Shown: piece after piece, positions 8,417-17,866 of the stretch
Layout: each line of letters starts with the position of its first letter
Position numbering within the stretch: position 1 is the first letter of the stretch
Source of the DNA: Patulibacter brassicae
GTDB lineage: Bacteria; Actinomycetota; Thermoleophilia; Solirubrobacterales; Solirubrobacteraceae
DNA: 64,000 nucleotides
Direction: 5' to 3'
NCBI RefSeq assembly: GCF_033949425.1
Contig: NZ_JAXAVX010000001.1
Coordinates: 992,001 to 1,056,000 of the forward strand
The notes under the pieces: generated by a model
The model's database searches: none
What the model was told of the DNA's origin: nothing
The model's input: the letters and a program-made list of their open reading frames with translations, nothing else
Made by a program: the position numbers and the translations under genes

Positions 8417-9754
8417 TCAGAAGGCCGCGCCCGGACCGGCGTCGGCGCCCCGTCGGAGGTCGGCGACGAGGTGCAGCGACCCGGTGGCGAGGACGGTTCC
8501 GGTGGACCCCGCGAGTGTACGGGCCTCGCGGAGCGCCTCGTGCGGATCCGGCACGACCATCGCCGACGGGGCCGGCGGGCCGTGGGTCCGCAGCGCCGCC
8601 TCGACCGCGGCGGCCAGCCGCTCGGCGGGCAGCGCGCGCGGGTTGCGGGGCGCCGTGAGGACCAGGACGTCGCAGGCCGGCGCGAGCGCCGCGAGCATCG
8701 CCTCGGGGTCCTTGTCGTCGAGCACGCCGACGAGCGCCACGAGCGGGCGGCCGGGGGGCGCCGCGGCGAGCGCGTCGGCCAGCGCCGCCATCCCCTGGGC
8801 GTTGTGCGCGCCGTCGTGGAGGATCGTCGGCCGCGTGCCGTCGCCCTGCTCGACGGTCTCGAACCGGCCCGGCACGACGAGCGAGCGCGCGAGCTCCCGC
8901 ACGGCGTCCGGGTCCGTCCCGCCGAGCTGGGCCTCGACCGCCGCCGCCGCCGTGGCGAGGTTGCGCCGCTGGTATCGCGCCCCCGGGGTCGGCACGTCGG
9001 CGCCCGGGTCGGCCGGCGCGCGCACGATCCGGGCCTCGCGGTCTCCCGCGACCTCCTCGGCGACCGCCAGCGCCTCCGGCGGCAGGTCGGCGGCGAGGAC
9101 GAGCGTGCCGCCGGGCTTCAGGACCTCGACCTTCTCGCGCGCGATCCGATCGAGGGTGCTCCCGAGCCAGCGGGTGTGCTCGAGGGCGACGCCGGTCAGC
9201 ACGGCCACCGCCGGAGGACGGCCCGGCAGGACGTTCGTCGCGTCCCAGCGACCGCCGAGGCCCGCCTCGATCACGGCGCAGTCCACGCCGGAGCGCGCGA
9301 ACGCGAGCAGGGCCGCGGCCGTGATCGCCTCGAACTGCGTCACGGGGTCCTCGGCGTCCGCGCCTCCCTCCCCCGCCGCCTCGACCGCGGCCGCGGCGTC
9401 CCGGACGTCGGCGACGACCGCCGCGAAGGCGTCCTGGCCCAGCGGCGCGCCGTCGAGCTGGATCCGCTCGGCGTAGCGGACGAGGTGCGGCGAGACGTAC
9501 GCGCCGACGCGCAGCCCGCGGCGGCGCAGCAGCGCCGCGGCGAAGGTCACCGTCGACGTCTTGCCGTTCGATCCGACGACGTGGACGGCGTCGAAGTCGC
9601 GCTGCGGGTCCCCGAGCCGGGCGAGCAGCGCCCGCATCCGGTCCAGCCCCGGCCGGATGCCGAAGAGCTCGCGGTCCAGCAGCCAGCGGTCCGGATCCCA
9701 GCCGCGCTCCGCGCCGGGGTCCTGCCCCGGCGTCGCTGGGTCCCCGCTGGTCAC
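8417..9754 (-). CDS. folC: Folylpolyglutamate synthase / dihydrofolate synthase
   Basis: A 445-residue Mur-ligase-fold enzyme that adds glutamate to dihydropteroate or to folates using ATP. The P-loop VVGSNGKTSTV, the Omega loop region with TQFEAIT and the motif ILHDGAHNAQGM (HDGAHN) support FolC. The GTG start at 9754 overlaps the valS stop codon (GTGA); the wider open frame upstream is antisense shadow. The valS-folC order is common in Gram-positive bacteria. Whether one or both activities are present cannot be read from sequence. Confidence 0.95.
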   Translation of the reverse strand: MTSGDPATPGQDPGAERGWDPDRWLLDRELFGIRPGLDRMRALLARLGDPQRDFDAVHVVGSNGKTSTVTFAAALLRRRGLRVGAYVSPHLVRYAERIQLDGAPLGQDAFAAVVADVRDAAAAVEAAGEGGADAEDPVTQFEAITAAALLAFARSGVDCAVIEAGLGGRWDATNVLPGRPPAVAVLTGVALEHTRWLGSTLDRIAREKVEVLKPGGTLVLAADLPPEALAVAEEVAGDREARIVRAPADPGADVPTPGARYQRRNLATAAAAVEAQLGGTDPDAVRELARSLVVPGRFETVEQGDGTRPTILHDGAHNAQGMAALADALAAAPPGRPLVALVGVLDDKDPEAMLAALAPACDVLVLTAPRNPRALPAERLAAAVEAALRTHGPPAPSAMVVPDPHEALREARTLAGSTGTVLATGSLHLVADLRRGADAGPGAAF

Positions 9755-12447
9755 AACGACGCGAGCTCGTCGCGCAGGCCCGCGAGCTTCTCGCGCTCGG
9801 CCGCGACGACCTCGGCGGGGGCGCGCGAGACGAAGCGCTCGTTGGCCAGGCGTCCCTCGAGCCCCGCGATCTGCTTCTCGACGTTCGCGCGCCGGGCGGC
9901 GATCCGCGCCCGGTCGGCCTCCGGATCGACGTGCTCGCCCGCCGGCAGGACGAGCTGGCCGCCCGGCACGACGATCGTCACGGCGTCGCCGGCGTCGCCG
10001 TCCGCCGGGGCGAGCTGCAGGCGCGCCAGGCGCGCGACGTGCTCGCGCAGGTCGGCGTCGTAGCCCTCGGCCTCCAGGCGCGCGGCCAGCACGGGCCCCG
10101 GCGGGACGTTCGCCGCGTTGCGCCAGGAGCGCGCCGCGGTGATCACGGCGATGACCCGCTCGATCGCGCCCTCGGCGTCGGGGTCCAGGGCGGCGTCGTC
10201 GGGCTCCGGCAGCCGCGAGGCGGCCAGCAGGCCGTCCGCGTCGGCGCCGAGCCAGGCCCACGCCTCCTCGGTGAGGAACGGGATCACCGGGTGCGCGATC
10301 TGCAGCGTGCGCCGCAGCGCGTGGCCGAGCACGCGGGCGAGGTCCGGATCGGTCGCGGGGTCGCGGCCCTTCACGAGCTCGAGGTACCAGTCGCAGAGCT
10401 CGCCGTAGACGAAGTCGTAGAGCCCCAGCGCGGCCTTCGCGAAGTCGAACTCGTCGATCCGCGCGGCGGTCTCGCGCGCGATCCGCTCCGTCCGCGAGAC
10501 GATCCAGCGGTCCTCGACCCGTGCGAGGCCGTCGCGCGGGACGACCGCCCCGGCGCGCGCGGCCTCCGGCGCCTCCGCGAGCCGCCCGACCGCGAAGCGC
10601 ACCGCGTTGGAGAGCTTCGTGACGAGCTGGCGACCCTGCGCGATCTTCTCCTCGCTGAAGCGGACGTCCTGCGTCGAGGACATCGCGAGCAGCCCGAAGC
10701 GCACGGCGTCGGCGCCGTAGGCGGGGAACGCCCCGGCGTCCTGCCCGGGCTTCTTCGCGAAGACCGGCGGACGGGGGCCGCCGTCGATGAGGTCCAGCGG
10801 GTCGATCCCGGTGCCCAGCGACTTGCTCATCCGCCGGCCGTCGGGCGCCTGGATGACCGAGTGGCAGTACACGTCGCGGAACGGGACGTCGCCGGCGAAG
10901 CGCAGCCCCATCATCACCATCCGCGCGACCCAGAGGAAGAGGATGTCGCGGGCCGTCGAGAGCACCGATGTCGGGTAGAACGTCCGCAGCTCCGGCGTCC
11001 CGTCGGGCCAGCCGAGGGTCGCGAACGGCCACAGCGCCGAGCTGAACCACGTGTCCAGCACGTCGGGGTCCCGGACCCAGCCCGCGCCGTCCGGGGCCTC
11101 GAGGCCGCAGTGCAGCTCGACGTCGTCCAGCGGCGCGTCGAGGACCTCCTGCGGGTCGGCCGGCACGGCGCCGTCCTTGCGCCGGTACCAGACGGGGATC
11201 TGGTGGCCCCACCAGAGCTGGCGGCTGAGCGTCCACGGACGGATCTCCTCGAGCCACTCGAGGTAGCGCCGCTTCTGGCTCTCGGGGTGGATCCGGACCC
11301 GGCCGTCGCGGACCGCGTCGATCGCCGGGCGAGCGAGCTCCTCCATCCGCATGAACCACTGCAGCGAGAGCAGCGGCTCGATGCGCTCGCCGGAGCGGTG
11401 GCTGAACGGGACGGTGTGGGTGTACTCCTCCTCGCCGCGCAGGCGCCCCTCGGCCCGCAGCGCCGCGACGATCGCCTCGCGGGCCTCCGCCACCGGGAGG
11501 CCCTCGAAGTCCGCCGCGAAGCCGCCGGTGATCCGGCCGGCCTCGTCGATGCAGGAGAGCGACTCGAGCCCGTGGCGCTGCCCGATCTCGAAGTCGTTGG
11601 GGTCGTGGCCCGGCGTGATCTTCAGGCACCCCGTGCCGAAGTCCGTCTTGACGTAGTCGTCGCCGATGATCGGCAGCTCGCGCCCGACGAGCGGCAGCGT
11701 CACGGTGCGGCCCACGAGGCCGGCGAACCGCTCGTCCTGCGGGTTCACCGCGACGGCGACGTCGGCGAGCATCGTCTCGGGCCGGACGGTCGCGACGACG
11801 ACGTCCCCGGAGCCGTCGCTGAGGGGGTAGGCGATCTCGTAGAGCTTGTCGGTGACCTCGCGGTCCTCCACCTCGAGGTCGCTGATCGCCGAGCGGGAGC
11901 CCGGGTCCCAGTTCACGAGCCGGGTGCCCTTGTAGATGAGCCCCTGCTCGAAGAGCGCGACGAAGACCTCCTGGACGGCGCGCACGTAGCCGTCGTCCAT
12001 CGTGAAGCGCTCGTCGTCGTAGGCCGCCGAGACGCCCAGGCGGCGGAACTGGCCGATGATCGTCCCGCCGTACTGCCGGCGCCAGGCCTGCGTGCGCTCG
12101 AGGAACGCCTCGCGGCCGATCTCCTGCCGGCTCGTGCCCTCGGCCGCGAGCTGCTGCTCGACCTTCGTCTGCGTGGCGATGCCGGCGTGGTCGGTGCCGA
12201 TCGTCCAGCGGACGTTGCGCCCGCGCATCCGGTTCAGGCGGATGAGGACGTCCTGGATCGACCCGTTGAGCGCGTGGCCCATGTGCAGCGCGCCGGTGAC
12301 GTTCGGCGGCGGGATCGCGATCGAGTAGCTGTCGGCCGGATCGCCGTCGGCGTCCGAGTCGAAGACGCCCGCGGCCTCCCAGCGGGCGAAGACCTCCGGC
12401 TCGGCCTCGGAGGGCTCGTACCGGGTCGGATCCTGGGTCTCGGACAT
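9751..12447 (-). CDS. valS: Valyl-tRNA synthetase
   Basis: An 898-residue class I aminoacyl-tRNA synthetase that charges tRNA-Val and edits threonine. The HIGH motif is ALHMGH (in PPNVTGALHMGHALNG), and KMSKS is present as RRMSKS. The connective-peptide editing domain, anticodon-binding domain and a C-terminal coiled coil (positively charged, with LAGLEGRL and the final LAGLRDELASL) are in order. The Met-rich start with TRYEPSEAEPEVFARWE is typical. A -10 box lies 8 nt before the ATG, predicting a leaderless transcript. Confidence 0.98.
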   Translation of the reverse strand: MSETQDPTRYEPSEAEPEVFARWEAAGVFDSDADGDPADSYSIAIPPPNVTGALHMGHALNGSIQDVLIRLNRMRGRNVRWTIGTDHAGIATQTKVEQQLAAEGTSRQEIGREAFLERTQAWRRQYGGTIIGQFRRLGVSAAYDDERFTMDDGYVRAVQEVFVALFEQGLIYKGTRLVNWDPGSRSAISDLEVEDREVTDKLYEIAYPLSDGSGDVVVATVRPETMLADVAVAVNPQDERFAGLVGRTVTLPLVGRELPIIGDDYVKTDFGTGCLKITPGHDPNDFEIGQRHGLESLSCIDEAGRITGGFAADFEGLPVAEAREAIVAALRAEGRLRGEEEYTHTVPFSHRSGERIEPLLSLQWFMRMEELARPAIDAVRDGRVRIHPESQKRRYLEWLEEIRPWTLSRQLWWGHQIPVWYRRKDGAVPADPQEVLDAPLDDVELHCGLEAPDGAGWVRDPDVLDTWFSSALWPFATLGWPDGTPELRTFYPTSVLSTARDILFLWVARMVMMGLRFAGDVPFRDVYCHSVIQAPDGRRMSKSLGTGIDPLDLIDGGPRPPVFAKKPGQDAGAFPAYGADAVRFGLLAMSSTQDVRFSEEKIAQGRQLVTKLSNAVRFAVGRLAEAPEAARAGAVVPRDGLARVEDRWIVSRTERIARETAARIDEFDFAKAALGLYDFVYGELCDWYLELVKGRDPATDPDLARVLGHALRRTLQIAHPVIPFLTEEAWAWLGADADGLLAASRLPEPDDAALDPDAEGAIERVIAVITAARSWRNAANVPPGPVLAARLEAEGYDADLREHVARLARLQLAPADGDAGDAVTIVVPGGQLVLPAGEHVDPEADRARIAARRANVEKQIAGLEGRLANERFVSRAPAEVVAAEREKLAGLRDELASL

Positions 12448-12455
12448 CGCCCAGC

Positions 12456-12461
12456 AGTCTA
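12456..12461 (-). promoter_or_regulatory. -10 box of valS, leaderless type
   Basis: The minus strand reads TAGACT, then 8 nt, then the valS ATG. A start site 6-7 nt downstream of the box would fall at or one or two bases before the ATG. Confidence 0.55.
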
Positions 12462-12550
12462 GGAGGGGAGCGGTTCAGGAAGCCCCGCGGACCGGGTACG
12501 GGCGGCGTGTGATCCTCGTCCCGACCGCATCCGCCGCGCACGAGCGCGCG

Positions 12551-12556
12551 TAGGAC
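12551..12556 (+). promoter_or_regulatory. -10 box of the lipid-modification operon, leaderless type
   Basis: TAGGAC ends 6 nt before the ATG of the hydrolase gene. It deviates from TANNNT at the last base. No ribosome binding site lies before the ATG, which fits leaderless translation. Confidence 0.45.
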
Positions 12557-12562
12557 CCATCG

Positions 12563-13402
12563 ATGGCCCCGACGCTCCTGCGCCACCCGACCACGTCCGG
12601 GACCGCGCCCGGCCCGCCGCTGCTCCTCGTCCACGGCCTCGGGGGCGACCGGCACTCCTGGACGTCGGTGATCGAGCCGCTCCGCGAGCGCGCCGACGTC
12701 CTCGTCGCCGAGCTGCCGGGCTTCGGCAGCGCGCCGCCGCTGTCCCAGGACGTCACCCCGACCCCGCTCGCGCTGGCCCGCTCGCTCGCGCACGCGCTCG
12801 ACGACGCGGGGGTGGCCCAGGTCCACGCCGTCGGCGTCTCGCTCGGCGGCTGGGTCGCCCTGGAGCTCGGCCGGCTCGGGCGGGCCGCGAGCGTCACGGC
12901 GCTCGCCCCCGCCGGGTTCTGGTCCGGGGCGCTGGGCGGGTCGACGGGCACCGCCCGGCGGCTGGCCCGGCGCGCCGATCGCGCCCTGCCGGCCCTCCTC
13001 GCCTCCCCCGGCGTGCGCCGTCGCGTCCTCGGCGGCGTCCTGGGAGGCCCCGGGGCGTTCGAGCACGCCGACGCCGTGGCGGTGATCCGGGGCTACGCTC
13101 GAGCCACCGACTTCGGGCGGACGGACGCGGCGATGCGCGCCGCTGCCGTCGACCGGGACGCCGTCGGGGAGCTCGCCGCCCGGATCCCGGTCGAGCTCGT
13201 CTGGGGCGCGCGCGACCGCCTCGTGCGCGCCCCGCGCGCGCCGCTGGCCCCCGCGATCGGGCAGCGGACGCTGCCCGAGGCCGGGCACCTGCCGATGTTC
13301 GACGACCCGGCGGGCACGGTGGCGGCGATCGGCGACGCGCTGCGGCGCGCCGCCGACGCCGCCGGCGACCGCGAGCGCGCCGTCGCCGAGGGGGCCCGCT
13401 GA
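12563..13402 (+). CDS. Alpha/beta hydrolase, first gene of the fatty-acid modification operon
   Basis: A 279-residue soluble alpha/beta hydrolase. The oxyanion region is LLVHGLGGDRHSW, the nucleophile elbow is GVSLGG, the acid is in WGARDRLV and the catalytic His in EAGHLPMFDDP. The substrate is unknown; an ester, thioester or lipid is plausible given the next genes. Its stop codon shares one base with the ATG of the FAD protein (TGATG), so it is cotranscribed with it. Unlike the three downstream genes, an alpha/beta hydrolase is not a constant member of cfa-type clusters. Confidence 0.9.
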   Translation: MAPTLLRHPTTSGTAPGPPLLLVHGLGGDRHSWTSVIEPLRERADVLVAELPGFGSAPPLSQDVTPTPLALARSLAHALDDAGVAQVHAVGVSLGGWVALELGRLGRAASVTALAPAGFWSGALGGSTGTARRLARRADRALPALLASPGVRRRVLGGVLGGPGAFEHADAVAVIRGYARATDFGRTDAAMRAAAVDRDAVGELAARIPVELVWGARDRLVRAPRAPLAPAIGQRTLPEAGHLPMFDDPAGTVAAIGDALRRAADAAGDRERAVAEGAR

Positions 13403-14685
13403 TGCGCGTCGCGATCGTCGGGACCGGCGTCGCCGGCCTCACCTGCGCCCACGTGCTGGCCCGGCGCCACGACGTCACGCTGCTGGAGGCCGATGCGCGT
13501 CCCGGCGGGCACACGCACACCCACGACGTCGAGCTCGAGGGGCACCGGCTGCGGGTCGACAGCGGGTTCATCGTCTGCAACGACCGGACGTACCCGCAGT
13601 TCCTCGGGCTCCTCGACGAGCTCGGCGTCGCCACGCGCCCCACGACGATGAGCTTCTCGGTCACCGCCCGCGACGAGGACTTCGAGTACCACGGCGACTC
13701 GATCGGCGGGCTCTTCGCGCAGCGCCGCAACGCGGTCGACCCGCGGTTCCTGCGGATGGTCGTCGAGTACGCGCGGTTCAACCGCGCCGCGCGGCGGTTC
13801 CTGCGCTCCGGCGACGAGACGACCTCGCTGCAGGCGTTCCTCCGCGGCGAGGGGTTCAGCGAGTGGTTCGTCGAGCGGCTGATGGTCCCGCAGGCCAGCG
13901 CCGTCTGGTCCGCCGACCCGGCGCAGATGTGGCGCTTCCCGGCCGTGTTCCTCCTGCGGTTCTTCGAGAACCACGGGATGCTGAGCCTCCGCGACCGCCC
14001 GCAGTGGATGACCGTCGCCGGCGGCTCGCGGACGTACGTCGACGCGCTGCTGGCGCCGCTCGGCGACCGGCTGCGGCTCGGCGCGCCCGTGACGGCGATC
14101 CGGCGCCACGCCGACCACGTCGCCGTCCAGGTCGGCGACGGGCCCGAGGAGCCGTTCGACCACGTCGTCCTGGCCTGCCACAGCGACCAGGCGCTCGCGA
14201 TGCTCGCCGACGCCGACGAGACCGAGCGCGAGGTGCTCGGCGCGATCCCCTACCAGCCCAACCGCGCGGTCCTGCACACCGACCGCTCGCTCCTGCCGCG
14301 GCGCCCGCGCGCCTGGTCCAGCTGGAACGCGCACCTCCTGGCCACGCCGAAGGATCGCCCGACGGTGACCTACGACATGCACCGCCTGCAGGGCCTGCCG
14401 GAGACCCGGGAGCGCTTGCTCGTGACGCTGAACCTCGAGGAGGCGATCGACCCGCGGGCGGTGATCGCGACGATGGACTACGCCCACCCCGTGTTCACGC
14501 CCGAGGGGATGGTCGCCCAGCGCCGCCACGCCGAGATCTCCGGACCGGGCGGCACGTCGGGCCGGACGTCGTTCGCCGGCGCCTACTGGCGGTGGGGCTT
14601 CCACGAGGACGGCGTCTGGAGCGGCCTGCGCGCCGCCGAGGCGCTCGACGCCGACCGCGCACGGCCCGTCGAGGTCCCCGCGTGA
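13402..14685 (+). CDS. FAD-dependent amine-oxidase-like oxidoreductase linked to cfa
   Basis: A 427-residue flavoprotein of the NAD(P)/FAD-binding amine oxidase superfamily. It opens with the dinucleotide-binding motif VGTGVAGLTCAHVLA followed by an acidic strand end (LLEADARPGGHTH). Proteins of this subgroup sit next to DUF1365 and cyclopropane-fatty-acid-synthase-like genes in many bacteria, where related flavoproteins have been implicated in desaturating or reducing modified acyl chains. It overlaps both neighbours (1 nt upstream, GTGA downstream), implying a stoichiometric operon. The precise reaction cannot be inferred from sequence. Confidence 0.9.
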   Translation: MRVAIVGTGVAGLTCAHVLARRHDVTLLEADARPGGHTHTHDVELEGHRLRVDSGFIVCNDRTYPQFLGLLDELGVATRPTTMSFSVTARDEDFEYHGDSIGGLFAQRRNAVDPRFLRMVVEYARFNRAARRFLRSGDETTSLQAFLRGEGFSEWFVERLMVPQASAVWSADPAQMWRFPAVFLLRFFENHGMLSLRDRPQWMTVAGGSRTYVDALLAPLGDRLRLGAPVTAIRRHADHVAVQVGDGPEEPFDHVVLACHSDQALAMLADADETEREVLGAIPYQPNRAVLHTDRSLLPRRPRAWSSWNAHLLATPKDRPTVTYDMHRLQGLPETRERLLVTLNLEEAIDPRAVIATMDYAHPVFTPEGMVAQRRHAEISGPGGTSGRTSFAGAYWRWGFHEDGVWSGLRAAEALDADRARPVEVPA

Positions 14686-15497
14686 GCACCGCGACCCTGG
14701 CCCGCCCCCGCCAGGCGCCCCCCACCGCTCCGGTGACCGGCTCGGCGGTCTACGTCGGCTGGGTGACCCACCGGCGCCGCTCGCCGGTCGAGCACCGCTT
14801 CCGCTACCCGACGGCGATGCTCCTCCTCGACCTCGACGAGCTGCCCGGAGCCCTGGAGGGCCACCGGTACTGGGGCGTCGAGCGACGGGCGCTCTTCGCA
14901 TTCCGCCGCCGCGACCACCACGGCGACCCCGCCGTGCCGCTGGCCGAGGCGCTGCGCCGGACCGCCGCGGAGGCCACCGGCCGCTGGGCGGCCGGCCCCG
15001 TGCGGCTGCTGTGCCAGCCGCGGACGCTCGGGCGCAGCTTCAACCCCGTGACGTTCGCCTACCTCCACGACGCGGACCGGCAGCTCGACGCGGTCGTCGC
15101 CGAGGTGACGAACACCCCGTGGGGCGAGCGGCACGCCTACGTCCTCGACGCCCGAGCCGCCGCCGACCCCGAGCGGCCGGCGACGTCCCTCGACAAGGCG
15201 TTCCACGTCTCCCCGTTCATGGGCATGGACCACCGCTACCGGTGGACGACGACCGTCCCGGGGGCCGCCTTGCACGTCCACCTCGCGAGCGACCGCGACG
15301 GCGAGCGGGTCTTCGACGCGACCCTCGCCCTGCGTCGCCGCCCGCTCGACGCCGCCGGCCTGCGCGCCTACGCGCGCCGCCAGCCGCTCGGCGCCCTCCT
15401 CGTCCTCGCGCGCATCTACGGCCAGGCCCTGCGCCTGGCGCTGAAGCGCGTGCCCGTCCATCCCCACCCCGCCGACCGCGAGACGACCACGCGATGA
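14682..15497 (+). CDS. DUF1365 family protein
   Basis: A 271-residue protein of the DUF1365 family, recognised from its N-terminal YVGWVTHRRRSPVEHRFRYP, the central RSFNPVTFAYLHD and the VSPFMGMDHRYRW segment. GTG at 14682 is selected because it forms a 4-nt overlap with the preceding stop. No transmembrane helix is obvious. The family has no established biochemical role; its near-constant linkage to the amine-oxidase-like flavoprotein and CFA synthase suggests it acts in the same lipid pathway, perhaps as an accessory or lipid-binding subunit. Confidence 0.92.
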   Translation: MSTATLARPRQAPPTAPVTGSAVYVGWVTHRRRSPVEHRFRYPTAMLLLDLDELPGALEGHRYWGVERRALFAFRRRDHHGDPAVPLAEALRRTAAEATGRWAAGPVRLLCQPRTLGRSFNPVTFAYLHDADRQLDAVVAEVTNTPWGERHAYVLDARAAADPERPATSLDKAFHVSPFMGMDHRYRWTTTVPGAALHVHLASDRDGERVFDATLALRRRPLDAAGLRAYARRQPLGALLVLARIYGQALRLALKRVPVHPHPADRETTTR

Positions 15498-16771
15498 CCG
15501 CTCCCACCCGACGCTCCACCCTCGCCGCCCGCGGCGTCGCCCTGCGCCTCCTGCGCCAGGCGCGCCACGGTCGCCTGCGGGTGATCGAGGCCGACGGCAC
15601 CGTCCACCGCTTCGGGACCGACCCGGAGCCGGGGAGCGGCCTGGCGCCGCTGGAGGCCGAGCTGCGGCTGCACGACGCCGAGGTCTGGCCGTCGCTGCTG
15701 CGCGGGTCGCTCGGGCTCGGCGAGAGCTACGGCGACGGCCGCTGGTCGAGCCCCGACCTCGTCGCGCTCGTGTCCCTCGGCGCCCGCAACATGCCGGCCT
15801 TCGACCGCCTGCGCGAACGCCTCGCGCCGCTGCTCGTGCCCGCCCAGCGGGTGCGCCACGGCGCCCGCAACACGATCGCCCGCTCCCGCCGGCAGATCCG
15901 GGCGCACTACGACCTCTCCAACGACTTCTTCGGGCTCTTCCTCGACCCGACGATGCTCTACTCCTGCGCGCTCTTCGACCGCCCCGGCGCGACGCTCGAG
16001 GAGGCGCAGGTCGCCAAGCTCGACCAGCTCTGCCGCAAGCTCGACCTCGCCCCCGGCGTCCGGCTGCTGGAGATCGGCACCGGCTGGGGCGCCCTGGCCA
16101 TCCACGCCGCCCGCGAGTACGGCGCGCACGTCACGACGACGACGATCAGCGAGCGCCAGCACGAGCTCGCCGCCCAGCGGATCGCCGAGGCCGGCCTGCA
16201 GGACCGGATCGACCTGCGCCTGGAGGACTACCGCGACCTCCAGGGGCGCTACGACCGGATCGTGTCCGTCGAGATGATCGAGGCCGTCGGCTGGCGCGAC
16301 CTCCCGACGTTCTTCCGACGCTGCGATGAGCTGCTGGCCCCCGACGGCCTGCTCGCCCTGCAGGCGATCACGATCGACGACCGCGCCTACGAGGCCGAGA
16401 AGCGCGGCCGGAGCTTCATCAACACGCTCATCTTCCCCGGTGGCTGCCTGCCGTCGCAGGCCGAGATGGCGCGGTGCACGAAGCAGGTCACGAGCCTGCG
16501 CACCGTCGGCGTCGAGGACCTCTCGCCCCACTACGCCGAGACGCTGCGGCGCTGGCGCGCCGCCTTCCACGATGCCCACGACGCGGTGCGCGGGCTCGGC
16601 TACGACGAGCGCTTCGTCCGCCTCTGGGACCTCTACCTCGCCTACTGCCAGGCGGGCTTCGCCGAGCGGCGGATCCAGCTCGTCCAGCAGGTCTACGCGG
16701 GCCCGGCCCGCCGCGAGGAGCGCTCCCCCCTCGGCGAGTCGGTCGCCCCGCTGGAGCGCGCCCCGGCCTGA
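15494..16771 (+). CDS. cfa: Cyclopropane-fatty-acyl-phospholipid synthase family methyltransferase
   Basis: A 425-residue SAM-dependent methyltransferase acting on unsaturated acyl chains of membrane phospholipids. Landmarks: YDLSNDFFGLFLD, the SAM-binding motif LLEIGTGWGALAIH, VSVEMIEAVG, and FPGGCLPS containing the cysteine that is active-site associated in E. coli Cfa. The ATG overlaps the DUF1365 stop (ATGA). The product could be a cyclopropane, a 10-methyl branched chain or a methylated furan precursor, since paralogues in flavoprotein-linked operons make the latter two. It ends the operon. Confidence 0.93.
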   Translation: MTAPTRRSTLAARGVALRLLRQARHGRLRVIEADGTVHRFGTDPEPGSGLAPLEAELRLHDAEVWPSLLRGSLGLGESYGDGRWSSPDLVALVSLGARNMPAFDRLRERLAPLLVPAQRVRHGARNTIARSRRQIRAHYDLSNDFFGLFLDPTMLYSCALFDRPGATLEEAQVAKLDQLCRKLDLAPGVRLLEIGTGWGALAIHAAREYGAHVTTTTISERQHELAAQRIAEAGLQDRIDLRLEDYRDLQGRYDRIVSVEMIEAVGWRDLPTFFRRCDELLAPDGLLALQAITIDDRAYEAEKRGRSFINTLIFPGGCLPSQAEMARCTKQVTSLRTVGVEDLSPHYAETLRRWRAAFHDAHDAVRGLGYDERFVRLWDLYLAYCQAGFAERRIQLVQQVYAGPARREERSPLGESVAPLERAPA

Positions 16772-16822
16772 GCCCGAGCGCGTCACCCGTCGGCGGCGCC
16801 TCCTTTGGGCCGGGCTGGAGCC

Positions 16823-16975
16823 GAAGCGGTGGGCCCGCCCTCGACGTCCGCGGCGGTGGGCTTCGTCCCTTGACGGCCGGAGCGGTGGGCTGCGCCCCTG
16901 ACGGCCGGAGCGGCCGCCTGGCCCGTTGCCGGCCAGGACCGGCGCAGGAGCGGTGGGCTGCGCCCCCTGGACGCC
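16823..16975. repeat. Imperfect 28-bp tandem repeats, REP-like
   Basis: Units begin GGAGCGGTGGGC and end TGACGGCC: 16823-16849, 16850-16878, 16879-16906, a diverged copy at about 16907-16934, and 16947-16975. Each contains a small hairpin GGGC-loop-GCCC whose loop varies (CC, TTCG-type, TGC) while the arms persist. There are no unique spacers, so it is not a CRISPR. A related core occurs at 26147-26247. Confidence 0.65.
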
Positions 16976-17758
16976 TGGGGGTGCGCGCGAGACGCCGTCG
17001 GGCCTGGTCGCCGGCCCCTGCCGCCTCGGCCTGCCCAAACGGTGACCGCCGGCTCCGACGGCCCGTCGACGCCTCACGCCCACCCCGTCCCGCCTCGTGG
17101 CCCCCTGGCACGCGATCTGCGTGACTCGGCCGCGGGTCGTGCGGGCGATTCGCGTCGCGAGCCGGCTCCGTTCCGGGGACCGTGTGCCTCGACGCACCGC
17201 CCCAGTGGTTCGCGCGCCGCTCGGTCGCCCACCCGACCCCGCTCCACCGCTCCGCGGCCCGGGACGGCGCCCTCCCACCGCTGCGCAACTCGGAACGGCG
17301 GACGCCGCCAATCCGCGTTCGCCGCGCCGGAGAGACCGTCGCGGGAGGAGCGACGAGAGAGACGCGCCGAACGGGCATGCGAAGGCGAAGCTCGGCCCGA
17401 ACGCGCCACCGAGCTCCCGGAACACGCGACCCAGCCGGTCGTCCCCGGAACCGCCTCCCCACACCACGCCGCCGCACCGAAGCCGCCGACCAGCCAGACC
17501 CGCCACGCACACCAGACGGAACGCTCACCCCCAACGCGCTCCCCCCCCCGCTCGCCCACCAGCCCGCGCCAACGCTCCGAACCCCATGGCGCGAAGCGGG
17601 TCGGGGCGACAGCGCCGGGCCGCGAGCTGCATTGCGCCGCCACCCAGCCTCCGACCCAGACCAGCCCCAAGGGCGGCGCATGCTCGCGGCCCGGCGCCCC
17701 CACCCCGACCCGCGGCCACCGAAGCCCGCCCGAAACGCAGGGCCACGACCCACGCAGA

Positions 17759-17866
17759 GGCCGGGAGGGACGTCCCCCGCGCCAAGTCCTCGGAGCGCCC
17801 AAGCCCGAGGCCGCAGCCCCAACCGCACAGGGCGCGACGGGGGCGCGGGGGACGTCCCTCCCGGCC
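17759..17866. repeat. Perfect 25-bp inverted repeat
   Basis: Arms 17759-17783 and 17842-17866 are exact reverse complements (each containing GGGAGGGACGTCCCCCGC or its complement), separated by 58 nt. The right arm ends 83 nt beyond the stop codon of the minus-strand gene at 17949, so it could be a long terminator stem, a recombination site or part of a structured RNA. Each arm also contains the self-complementary core GGGACGTCCC. Confidence 0.75.

Noticed and set aside
16823..16975. CRISPR array
   Set aside because: The units are adjacent and imperfect, with no unique spacers of constant length and no cas genes nearby.
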